Shown here in pieces: positions 1-11,300 of a DNA stretch of 64,000 nt. Source of the stretch: Symsagittifera roscoffensis. Taxonomy: Eukaryota; Xenacoelomorpha; Acoela; Convolutidae. Position numbers and translations under genes: made by a program. Every line of letters begins with the position of its first letter. The first letter of the stretch is position 1. The notes under the pieces are model-generated. The model did not search any database. It was not told the origin of the DNA and was given only the letters and a program-made list of their open reading frames with translations. The DNA is taken from contig NC_087065.1 of NCBI RefSeq assembly GCF_963678635.1, positions 60,104,754-60,168,753 on the forward strand. The letters run 5' to 3'.

Positions 1-309
1 AATGTTATTGAAGACGCTTTTGAAAAAACAGAAGGCCATATTATCGAATTATTTAAGGATAACTCATTTAAAACGGCAATTATCTCGAATAATCTAGAAA
101 GACTCTCCGATGCCATGAAATATTATCAGTTCCTTTCAAGCGATAAAGTGATTTCGGGAATTTTCGGGGACTTAGCGTGATATCTTGCCGGATGGCTTAA
201 CTACCAAAATCAATCACTGGCTGGGCCTTTCATTGAACGCAAAAACGGAGCGTCATATTTGACTAACAACTGCAGCTTGACAAAAAGCGATGTTGCAGAA
301 TCCAAATGA
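1..309 (+). pseudogene. unidentified open frame broken by one TGA, 5' end outside window
   Basis: Frame 1 is open from base 1 to 309 except for a single TGA at 178-180; the stop pair TGA TGA at 307-312 ends it. The protein-like stretch contains EDAFEKTEGHIIELFKD, then after the TGA LAGWLNYQNQSLAGPF and a Cys-containing end. The composition looks like real coding sequence rather than AT-rich intron. I do not recognise the family. It lies on the strand opposite BIRC6, in the intron downstream of exon w35, and a mobile-element copy begins directly after it. It could be a decayed retrocopy, a transposon gene remnant, or the last exon of a nested gene. Confidence 0.35.
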
Positions 310-504
310 TGAAATAGAGCCAACATACAGTTGGAAAAGAGTCAATGAACGCGAGTAAACAAAAAAACTGACTGATATGATTTTATAAAAAAAAAAAACA
401 CTTTGAATTTCAAAGAAAAAAATAGACGCTGCCCTTGAAGCTCTTTGAATTTCATAAACAACTTACGACTGGCACTTTTTCGATAAAATTAACCCAATTT
501 GAGA

Positions 505-1035
505 CACAGAGGCGAAGCTGCGCTTTGCAAACACTAGCCAGAAATCGACAAAAACAGCTGAACAAGATGAAAAAAAGGTCAAATAAACCTTGAAAAACAA
601 AACTTTCGCTTTGGCGGATTCGATCCTACGACTAGAAGATTACGAGTTGCCTGTCCTCGCATCTGAGCCACAAGCATTACAAATTTTCTAACACTAGCCA
701 TAAAAAAACAGCTACATATGCTAACAAAATGCCAATGAGATGCAGCAAAAGTGGCACTAACTACAAATAGACACAATTTTGCACGTAATATTTTCGAAAA
801 TAAGAAACTGAAGGCAACCGCACTAACTTTCCTTGTATATATGATATAGAAAATCATTAAGCCAAATCATGTATCAAATATGCACTTAAAAAATTGCGAG
901 GTTTTCCTATCTAATGTCAAGGCACATGCTATCGAAAAAGCCGCAAAGGTTCCACCGAAATGTGCAATTCAGGTTGGAAAAAAATAGTCGTGCTATTACA
1001 CAGCGCTCGTTGAAGCGCGCAAGTGTAAACACTGG
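505..1035 (-). mobile_element. tRNA-derived SINE (family S1), minus orientation, diverged
   Basis: Read on the minus strand it ends with the S1 hairpin signature (GCAAAGC/GCTTCGC, plus-strand 512-529) and CTCTGTG. The tRNA-like part (about 600-680) retains only traces of the B box (GATTCGATC on the plus strand, 619-627). The other end, around 960-1030, shares the GGTTGGAAAAAAA and GTGTAAACAC motifs with the copies at 11760-12390 and 40790-41161. Confidence 0.55.
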
Positions 1036-1402
1036 ATCATTAATAAAATTTTTAATTCGCAGCGAAATCTGAAAACTATTTTCCACTATCGAAACTAGAA
1101 GTCGATCACGTTTTTCGTGGCCTTTACACTTTCGATTGTGGAGTTTGCTTTCCTTTTAACAAAGAAAAAAACTGAGCTTGAAAAGAAATCAAACGCAAAA
1201 CCGCGAAAAATAATTTTGAGTCTGAACAAAATTGGAGAGCGCAATTCAAATTACTTTTAGCAAATGAACTTGAAATAAATTCTAACTAAGGGCATTCATA
1301 AATGCATTAATATGTATGCATGCACTTCATGTATAATATCATTATTAAAGCGTTTTAAGACTTTTTGCTGAAAAAAAACGAACAAAGAAAACCATCACGA
1401 CC

Positions 1403-1410
1403 TATATAAG
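1403..1410 (+). promoter_or_regulatory. TATA-box-like site TATATAAG from family M element
   Basis: TATATAAG lies 31 bp upstream of an ATG (1442) that opens a short basic reading frame. The same block is conserved near the right end of most family M copies. Core-promoter activity is inferred only from the match and the spacing. Confidence 0.35.
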
Positions 1411-1441
1411 AGTATGAACTACTTTCATCAACTCTAAAACA

Positions 1442-2160
1442 ATGGCTGAAAAAAAGCAAAAAGACGAAAAATCGAATGTGCCACAGAAACGGCAGGCTCA
1501 ATCTTCAAAAAGCAGGAAGCTAAGACGGGGCACATGACCAAAATGGTTTGCAGTCATCAGAAGAGGAAAACTTAGCTGCGAACAGACGCGCAGCAAGGTT
1601 GGTGTCATCTTCCTTTTCATTTTCGAAGTCTACATCCTACACCACCAATGATGGCTAGCAATTTTCATTTGAGTTAGATTTGGAAATATATGACCTTTTG
1701 TTACGGACATATTTCAATGAAATTTCAATTCAGATTTGCCAATTGAAGCAGGCAGGCCTGATGAAAATGACAAACTCAGAATGAAATCACCGTCAGCTAA
1801 CCGCATCCTTGATTGTAAGTACCTGTGAGCACAAAGCATATGACTTTGATACCGACATACTTTAATTGAAGTTCAGTTAAGATTTGTAGATTGAGTATGC
1901 AAGCCCAATGAAAGTGAAAAACCCAAAAATACATATTTGTCTGCTATCTCCGCGCCCATTGATGGCTATTATTCGTGAGTAACCTGCTTTTTTGCTGCGC
2001 AAATTCCATGATTTTTGGATTTGAAAAATATGCAGTCTTGTTGTGGACTAACTTTTTTGAATATTCGAGTTAGATTTGCCGAATATAAGCTGAAAGCGCA
2101 ATGAAGAACCTATAAGCGCTCTCCGCCCTATTCCTCAAATAGTTTTTTATAAGTCTTTAA
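1442..2160 (+). other. candidate small nested gene built of repeated exon-like modules
   Basis: An ATG at 1442 opens 31 codons (MAEKKQKDEKSNVPQKRQ..., rich in Lys/Arg) ending at TGA 1535-1537. The +1 frame then continues with an acidic piece (SSEEENLAANRRAAR) to a possible donor at about 1596. Downstream are three related modules, each headed by AGATTTG (1732, 1880, 2072) and followed by an exon-like piece: RPDENDKLRMK ending at GATT|GTAAGT (1814), PNESEKPKNTYLSAIS ending at ATTC|GTGAGT (1974), and NEEPISALRPIPQ (about 2100-2140). Well-formed donors on the plus strand and similar module starts suggest duplicated small exons. The frame break after codon 31 is a problem. No family recognised; it may be decayed. 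Confidence 0.3.
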
Positions 2161-2165
2161 ATAAC

Positions 2166-2349
2166 CTGCGGAGGTCTCAAGTGTGTACTTTGCTGTGTGC
2201 TCTGCTGCTGTCCACTCGACTGCTGCTGGGGTCCATAGTTGGTTTCCATCATGGCCTCTAGAGTCTCAGCTATGGCCATCTCCATCTCTTCGAACTCGTC
2301 TGAACTAACTCCGATCAGATCCAACTTCACAAATCCCTCCTCTATGTCC
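2166..2349 (-). CDS. BIRC6: BIRC6 exon w35
   Basis: Acceptor CTTGTTATAG, donor CAG|GTTATT; enters in phase 2, leaves in phase 0. Together with w34 it continues the ubiquitin-like segment (IEEGFVKLDLIG) and then runs into an acidic helix and a Gln/Ser-rich tail (NYGPQQQSSGQQQ). It is the last exon I can support; the next one should lie beyond the left edge. Confidence 0.8.
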
Positions 2350-5300
2350 CTATAACAAGAGAGCAAGGATCTTGTTTATTACCCCATTACCTACCCCCCC
2401 CCCCGTGGTAAAGTGCCAACCCTAAAAATAATAAATTGTAAAGAACTTCTATCCTTTTTGCAATAGGGAGGGTAGTAAGCAAGATCCGGATAGCCATTCA
2501 ATTTCCCTACGTGCCGAGTTAGCACCTGGATTCCAAACGTAAAACAATACACTAAATTTTTTAAACAATGATAGAGGCTCGCAAGCAATTCAAAAGCAAG
2601 GAAAAGGTGGGATTTTTAAGTTTTTCTTCTTTTCTTTCTAGACGGTGGGAGTGGGCTAATGCGCAGCTTTTAATCTGCAAAATTATGGTACTTATAGATA
2701 AAAAGTTTAATATCTCTCTTTGCAAATTAGTCTGAAAAATGAAAAAAATTCAGAGCACACACAAGGACAACATTTCCGACCCAGTCCACTTTAAAAATCG
2801 CAAGCTTCAAAATGGAGTCTAAATCAAGTGCTTCAATATGATACTACAACAAATCCTCTAACAAGTTTTCCTTGATAGACCTAAAAACGGGCAAAAAAGC
2901 TACGACATAGTTGTTTCCGTCATTTTGTGATGTGGCAGGAAAAACAAGATTTTTATGAAAAATGCTTATAGATAGTCGATGCATCTACAACATTTCTGTT
3001 CTATGCTTCTGAAACACCCTCCTCTCAACTTATTGTTTGCAAGAAAAAGACGCAGGCCTTCACGAGAGTTAAAACATGGTACCTGGATTGCATCTGTTTG
3101 AGGCATTGTGTTAGTTGTCGGAAGGAGAGAGTGTTCGGTAGCCAGTCGCTACCCACTGTCTTGTGCACACACCGCCACACCTTACCACCTCCTAAACCAA
3201 TAACGGCAAAATAGCCAATTTCTCAATTTCACTTTCTCTTATTCGTCAATCCATCGATAAGAATTAAGGTAGATCAATAGTTCTCAATACTTGATGCTGA
3301 TTTTAAAACTTAGTTTACCATTTAACCTAAACCCACTAGAATTTCTCATTTTCAGGGTAAACTTGAATGAACTAGCAAAAATGCATCTTTCATGTTAAAT
3401 AAACTTAAATTACAATTGAGTTTGACCAATCAAAACTTATCTGTTTAGCTCATTTCAGGTGATTACGTCTCAAATGGCATAATTCCCAAATGGCATAAAA
3501 ATGAAATATTTGCCAAATGGCATAAATTTCATGCAACAGTTGCATTGAAAAAATCGAGATCAATTTTTTCGTGAACGATGTGAAAAAATAAGTCAATTGT
3601 CAATTCAAATGCTGATTGATATTTTATCTTGAAAAAGTTGTAGAACTTTTTATTTAAAGCAAGAAGCACAAGCTTGCGGTTATTAATAAGCTTCTTGTGG
3701 TCAATTTTTTCGACAAATTTGTTGCGTAAATTTGTTTGGAAGCAAATAATTCCAAATCTTGTTCACATGCTTTCGTTACTGACAAAATGTTAGAATTAGA
3801 TATTGATAGAAAACGTTTAAATTACAATGAAAACTTGAAATTTATGCCATTTGGGAAAAGTTTTTATTTTTATGCCATTTGGGAATTATGCCATTTGGGA
3901 AGTTACCTTTCAGACTACAGAAGCAAAACATGTGATATCTACGGATTCGTCAACTTTCCTCTGGTGCATCATTCACTTAATTGTTCACCCCTATTTCACG
4001 TTACATCAATATCAAAGAAATTGATCTTTCTTAGTTTTATTAGATAAATTTCAAACCGTAGTCACAATACGTTTATTCACAGGTAGAAACATTCCTAGAA
4101 ATGCACCTCTATTCTATATGGTAAAATGAGCAATATGGTAAAACATATAATTTGATAAAACAGCAGAGCTAAAACGGAACACCTTACGTCGATGAGCCCT
4201 TCTGCCTGAAATCAAAGATCAGGTTGATTTGCAGTTAAGCCTACAATTATCCCAGCGTGAATAGAAGAAACATACAGGTTAAATTGAAAAAAAAACGACC
4301 TAATTAAGTGAACAACTGTTTCTGTAGGTTAGAATAATAAAACCTATTTACTCACCTCTGCTATAGTCATCGGCACTTTTATTCGCAGCCTGTTGTACAT
4401 GGCCCACACTCTGTTGCGAGTTGCTTGTTTGGCCTCCTTGTGTATGTGATTTAACTTTTGCAGTCCAGTAACTGCTGTTGGGAAACTTGGCCAGGTGCTT
4501 CAGCATTGCCAGAGGCATTTTGGACACTCCGCCTGATGGGCCGAATGCAATATTCATCTTCTCCAGTGTCTTTTTCTTCTGCTCTATTTTGCTCATTTTC
4601 TGTGAAAGGGGAGCTAAAATGTCAAAGATAGCCTAGAACTTGAATTCATCTAGGTGATATATTTAAAATTTGTAAAAGATATGTAACTTCATTTACATTT
4701 CAATAACAAAAAGCTGTTCAAGGACATTAAAAAAGCTGCTCAACTTGTCGAGGCATAGCCAAAACTTCAGCAAGAAAAATGACTTATTGTTCCGACTAAT
4801 TCACAAATTTTTTGTTATTTCCATGATTTTGATTTCATAGAACATTCAATAAATTGGCACGGTTTCGAGAAAAAAAAATTGAATATTTTTCCGTTACTCA
4901 GACACAAAATAATAAACGATACGTTAATAAACTAACTATTAATTTAAATCAACTGCAAATTAAAATTATTATACCACTCATTTTTGCAGTTTATTAAACC
5001 AATTCGATATCCCTTCGTTTATTGAAAAAAAAAAGAAAATTAGAGAAAAAGAAAATGACAAATGTAAAATAATATGTGAAAAGATACATATTCAGTATTT
5101 TAACGGCAACCTATTCTCGATAGGAGTTTAAGCTCGGAAATGCCCATTCCATCAATTCAACCACGCGAAGAAGTCATTGGAATTCGTTTTTTTCCTCTTT
5201 CAAAATTTGTAATTTCTTATACAGAGGCGAAGCTGCGCTTTGCAAACACAAGCGAGGAAAATGCAAAAGAGCTCTTAACAGGCACAAATCGAAATAAGGC

Positions 5301-8300
5301 AACGATTAGAAAAAAACCTTGAGAAAAAATTAGTGAAGTTCTCACATCTGCTCTACGACTGCTTTTTACTAACACTAGCCACTAATAAAGCAGCTACTTT
5401 CTATCAAATTGTCCAATGCTCATATATTGTGCTAATACGGAAATAGGTAATTTTCAAAAAATGGATTTAATGCAAAACCCTAGGGATTTCTCTGCTTAAA
5501 TAGGTGATTAGCCGTTTATTCAAAGGAGAAAAGTACTACTCGCTCTTTCAATTGAAGTCTTATCTCAGATTTGGTCAGGTACTTCTCGAAAAAGTTTAAA
5601 AAATTCCAAAAAACAATCAAAACTTCAAAAACGTGAATTTTCTCAAATCCGTAAAATTTTCTCTGCTATAAACTTTTCTCATCGGAATACCCTCTTATGC
5701 ATGGAAAAAATTGAACCCTTGATATCACATTTAGCTAGCAGTTTTCGAGAATAGTGTAAATAAATTTCCAAAAAACCGGCAATAGTTCAAAAATTGCAAT
5801 TCTAAGGCCATGTTTTTTTAAAACGCAGGGCATAGCCGCTACTGCAGGGAAAACTCGCATAACTGATTGTTTTTCTTTCGGTTAAACCTTTAATCTCCGC
5901 TTTAGCAGGTTAGTTTTAAAAATTAACAAAATGTCAAAAAATGGGCTTGTTTGAGGGCAAAACGTTTTTCTACCGAATTTATGAAATAGCCGCTTGAGGA
6001 GGGGATATCCCCAAAATTTCTCTTTTGATTGAAACCCAAATCTCAGATTTAAGCATTTAATATTCGAGAAATTAAAAAACTTGAAAACAAATGGGTCAAA
6101 AATCCTTATACTGAAACTTTCGAAGGCCGTACAATGTGGGGTAAAATGAAAAGAGCCTAGCGAAATATGCAGGCACACAGAAGAGCAGCCGGTTCTTCCA
6201 TCGGTAATTTTTTTTTTGAAAATTGGTAGTAGTTTCTGAGAAAAAGCGAAATTTCAGCGAAAAGTGCAAAAATTTTCCGAAAAGCCGAAAAACAACACAA
6301 AACCCATACAGTTTCACAATACCTGTTTTTTTTTCAAACAGGACCTAACAATAATAAAAATAAAGCAGCCTATGCTTAAATATGATTAAATTGAAATATA
6401 CCAAAAGTGCCACCAAATGAGCACTTTTATTAGGTTAGAAAAAATCTTCGTCACAATACACAACGCTTTGCTTGTGTAATGACTACGGGCAAAATGAATC
6501 GACGAATCAATTTTTTACGTGTTCAAAAAAATTGTTTTGAAGAGTTCAAAAAACAAAAATTCCGGGTAAACTGGGAACTCAATTACGTGCACCATTAGAA
6601 ATGTTGGAAATGGTATCTAAAATGTTTAAAAATGTCAAGGTATCGGGTAATTAGATGAACAATAAGCTGACACAATAGTCTGAGAATTGGATCTTGAAGC
6701 AGAACACTTGTTGGGAAAATTACCGGTCTTTTCCGGACACGAACCCTGAATTTCAACGTTCCAAGAACGGGAGCTACCTGAGAAATTGACAAAATTAGTT
6801 GAAACAAGACCTTATTACGCGCGAAGTGTATGAACAAAATTTTTATTGGGTTCATCGCAAGGTTCAAAAGGGAATAAAAACAACTCTGAGATTCAAAAAG
6901 TTGAAAATGAACCCGATGAAAACTAAATTATTTGATTTGACTCATATTAGATACTTACAGTACATAGCCATTGATCCACCTCCCATCTTGCTTCCTTTCA
7001 TTTTCATCTTTGGCCCTCCTGCCTCACCCATGCCTCCTTTCCCGTCCTTCCCAGTACCCAATCCTTTCCCTCCTATGCCCATTGTCACTGGCAGGTAGTC
7101 CATGGGTATCTGGGAGGGGTCCAAGATGTCTGTAAGAAGTGTCTCGATGCTACTGTCTGCATCTATCCTCCCGAACACCACCCGGTGGCCTATACCAAAC
7201 TTCGGGTGTCCCAGAGATCTCGCCCCTGCGGATGGCCATTTCAAAAGTTTGTCCTAAAAACAAAAAATGAGTAATTTGAACTCAAGTCCTGTGAATTTAA
7301 GATCCTTAGTTACACTTGGAGCAATTCAAGTCTACTTGGATTTTTATAATGAGCCTCTCCGGCTTGTTGCGGTAATGAACATACAAAAGCTTTTACCTGA
7401 TTCGAATTGACAACCACTGTGATTCTTTCTTCCTTCAAGAATACATTCAGAATCAGCTGCTTAACAAAACTATTCAGAGCATCAGTTTTCTGTGATATCA
7501 ACTGGCTGACAATTTCGGCTAAATTGCGCTGGTTTGTTGTGTTGTCTTCCACGACAGTTTCGAAGAACTTCAAAGCGGCGTCTGTTAAATTAAGACATTG
7601 TTGCCGTGACCTGTCGTAGCAAAGTGAGGTCAGAAGCGGAGACCAGAATCTTGTTTTCTCAGAAAGTCCAAGCCATCGTTTTGCCTGGGGGTTATTTTCG
7701 CTCATGTTAGTTAGGAATTCGAGCAGCCTTATTAAGGTTTTAACATTCATGTCACTATTTCTACTGATTTCGCTAGACTCGTCATTCAGAGACAAGTCAA
7801 TTAAGAGTGAAAACATTTCAGCAACAGGAGCAAAGTTTCTGAAAACGTCTAATGCTTTTGCGTCTAATAGACAATGATGAAGTGTTGCTAGCTGATTTCG
7901 AGATAATGTTGCCCACCACTGCTTAGACAGATAGCTCTTTTGCTGCTTAGAATCATCATTAGCTCCAAACATGGGAATCGGAGAAGGCGGACTCATAGGT
8001 CCAGATGTCGATGAATCCGGTGACATTCTCAGATCCGGACATCCTAGGAGTCTCAAAAGGGTCTTCAAGAACGAAGGATACATGTGGACGTATGAGCAAA
8101 GGAGCCAATCGAACGCAGTCTTCAGGACAGACGATGTTGAAGTTAGAATATTTTCCGATATGAGCCCACCGTCCAAAACATGTCGGCAAACATTAGAGAA
8201 ATGTTGAATTGAGACTACAGGCGGCATTGTGCTACTGCTAGTTCCGGATTGATTAGTGTTCGCTTGAGTCGAGTACATGTACTGTGCATGCACTTGCCAA

Positions 8301-11300
8301 AGAATTGAAGCTATTGCATGCACTAAGTGAGCAATGCATGAGCTGGACTGTCTAGTGCACTGGGAGATAGTGAACAAATTCGCTTCAAGCCAGGATACCA
8401 GAGTAGAAATTCTAAAATACAAATATTTATTCACTTGAAAAAAACATGAATGTCATTAAACGGAAATCTAAAGATTCTTAACTTTGTTTAGCTTTTCAAA
8501 ATGATTCAAAATTTAAATCTAAAATAATATTGGTTTTTGTAATTTTTTATTTGGCTGCTACAGCTCAGCAGACTCAGTATTGACACCCTTATCGGACTTA
8601 AAGGGGTGGCGGGAGGGGTTTGCAAGGAAATTACACAGAGACGAAGCTGAGCTTCGCACCACTTGTAATACAACACAAAATGAAAAAAAAAATCGAAAAT
8701 GGCAAAAAAAAACTTGATCTATCATTATGCATAAGGCTAGTTTTGAAACAAAATCATGCCGAGACAATAGAATGTGAAACTAGCATCGGAATATAATTTA
8801 ACAAGCGGTAACAAATACCTTGGCAGAAACGTTTTCAGCCAAAAAAAATCAACAAGACTTAAGACTTATGAAAAGTCCCCCTCGCCCTCAAAACACTCAA
8901 AAATCATTACTTACTCGTGGAATGAAAAAATAAGAGACACCTAAAATGATATAATATAGCCCGAAACCTATTAAGCCTAAAAAAGAGAAAAACATTAAAA
9001 CTGTTGAAAAAAAGTTGAGACTAATAAGAAGTCATTAAGGTCCCCTCGCCATCAAAACACATAAACACACACACACACACGCACACACACACACACACAC
9101 ACACTGATTGAAACTGTTTCACTTAAGAACAAATTTGAGACAACTGGATCAATAGGTAAAATCTTTTTTCGCCAGGAAATTTGAGCCTAAGCCCAAAAAA
9201 TCTATTAAGCCTAAAAACATTTTTAAAAAGTTCACGCACACGCGCGCGCTTACACACACACACTGATTGACACTGTTTCAATAAAATAACAAATTTGAGA
9301 CAACTGGACAAATCGTAAATTTTTTTATTTCGCTAAGAAATTTGATAGAAATTTGATAAGGTAATTTCACTTAGTAAACTAGAAGTCGATCACAATTTTC
9401 GTGATCTTTACCCTTTGGCTGTTCAGTAGTGGAGTTTGCCTTCCTTTTAACAAAGGAAACTAACTAAAAATCTAAAGTCAAACAGCGAAAAAGTAATTAA
9501 GAGCCTGAACAAATTTTAAAACTTTTCCTGGAAAAATAAACAAAAACCATCGCGACCTATTTAAGAGTCTGAATTACGTTCATTGACTATTAATCAAATT
9601 AATCTTAAGAGCTCTATCAAAACACTGAAAAAACTATTTTGTCAAAAATATCTTCACCGCGGCCAAAAAAATCAGAACAAGGGTCCAATTGTTGAAGCAC
9701 AGGTAAGAGTTTCACTCTCGAAATTTGCAACTGCAATCTTTTACTAATTTCATGAGCAAATGCTGTATTAAAAATAAATCCGACAAAAAAGGAAAAGAGT
9801 TAAGGAACACAACGAAACAGATATACTGACTTCTTTTTGAAAAAATTGAACTATCGAAAAAAAATACGGCCTTAAAGCTCTTTGAATTTCCAAGAACAAT
9901 TCATGATTGACACATTTCAAAATTAATCCAATTGGAGAAAAATAAATCAACGGGTAAATTTTTTATTTCGCTGGGAAGTCTGAAATTTGAAAATCCGTTC
10001 TCGAAACTATCCTCTTCCGAATTATTCTTAAGAAAACGCTTCACGTAGAATGATTGAAACCTCGAGTATAAACCAAAGTCAAATCACAAAAAATGAAAGT
10101 CAACAAAACAAAAAAACATAGCAAGAGACAATTGCAAAAGAGTCAAGGAAAGCAAGGAAACAGAAAATATATGTCTTTAACAGTTTGTGAATGAAATTTT
10201 CTTGATAAAAAACTCAATTTGAAAAAGCTGGATCAATAGGCAAGGTTTCTATTCCGCTGAGAAATCTGAAACAAAATCCACATTCGAATAAGGAAAGTCA
10301 CCCTCGCCCTCAAAACACTCAAAAATCATTACTTGCTCGTGGAATGAAAAAATAAGAGACACCTAAAATGATATAATATAGCCCGAAACCTATTAAGCCT
10401 AAAAAAGAGAAAAACATTAAAACAGTTGAAAAAAAGTTGAGACTAATAAGATTTCATTAAGGTCCCCTCGCCATCAAAACACATAAACACACACACACAC
10501 ACACACGCACACACACACACACACACACTGATTGAAACTGTTTCAATTAAGAACAAATTTGAGACAACTGGATCAATAGGTAAAATCTTTTTTCGCCAGG
10601 AAATTTGAGCCTAAGCCCAAAAAATCTATTAAGCCTAAAAACATTTTAAAAAAGTTCACGCACACGCGCGCGCGCACACACACACACTGATTGACACTGT
10701 TTCAATAAAATAACAAATTTGAGACAACTGGACAAATCGTAAATTTTTTTATTTCGCTAAGAAATTTGATAGAAATTTGATAAGGTAATTTCACTTAGTA
10801 AACTAGAAGTCGATCACAATTTTCGTGATCTTTACCCTTTGGCTGTTCAGTAGTGGAGTTTGCCTTCCTTTTAACAAAGGAAACTAACTAAAAATCTAAA
10901 GTCAAACAGCGAAAAAGTAATTAAGAGCCTGAACAAATTTTAAAACTTTTCCTGGAGAAATAAACAAAAACCATCGCGACCTATTTAAGAGTCTGAATTA
11001 CGTTCATTGACTATTAATCAAATTAATCTTAAGAGCTCTATCAAAATACTGAAAAAAACTATTTTGTCAAAAATATCTTCACCGCGGCCAAAAAAATCAG
11101 AACAAGGGTCCAATTGTTGAAGCACAGGTAAGAGTTTCACTCTCGAAATTTGCAACTGCAATCTTTTACTAATTTCATGAGCAAATGCTGTATTAAAAAT
11201 AAATCCGACAAAAAAGGAAAAGAGTTAAGGAACACAACGAAACAGATATACTGACTTCTTTTTGAAAAAATTGAACTATCGAAAAAAAATACGGCCTTAA

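Larger units (their letters stand above)
316..1438 (+). mobile_element. TATA-bearing inverted-end element (family M), split by a SINE
   Basis: The left end has the family-typical AGCCAAC...GTTGG hairpin followed by AAGAGTCAATGAACG (near 345-359). The right end has the block CCTATATAAGAG (1401-1412) followed by ACTTTCATCAACTCT, a degraded inverted copy of the left end. Between them are the family landmarks GATCACGTTTTTCGTG (about 1097-1112) and the TTAACAAAG block (about 1155). A tRNA-derived SINE sits inside (505-1035), directly after CCAATTTGAG. Confidence 0.7.

Noticed and set aside
178-180. Selenocysteine codon in the 1-309 frame
   Set aside because: One TGA in an unidentified fragment with no visible SECIS hairpin downstream; decay is the simpler reading.
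2391-2588. 65-codon minus-strand frame ending in poly-Gly
   Set aside because: Lies upstream of the w35 acceptor, contains the poly-C run, and lacks similarity; intron sequence.
3736-4047. 103-codon plus-strand open frame
   Set aside because: It runs through the right inverted end of the 436-bp transposon and into flanking intron; no protein-like composition.
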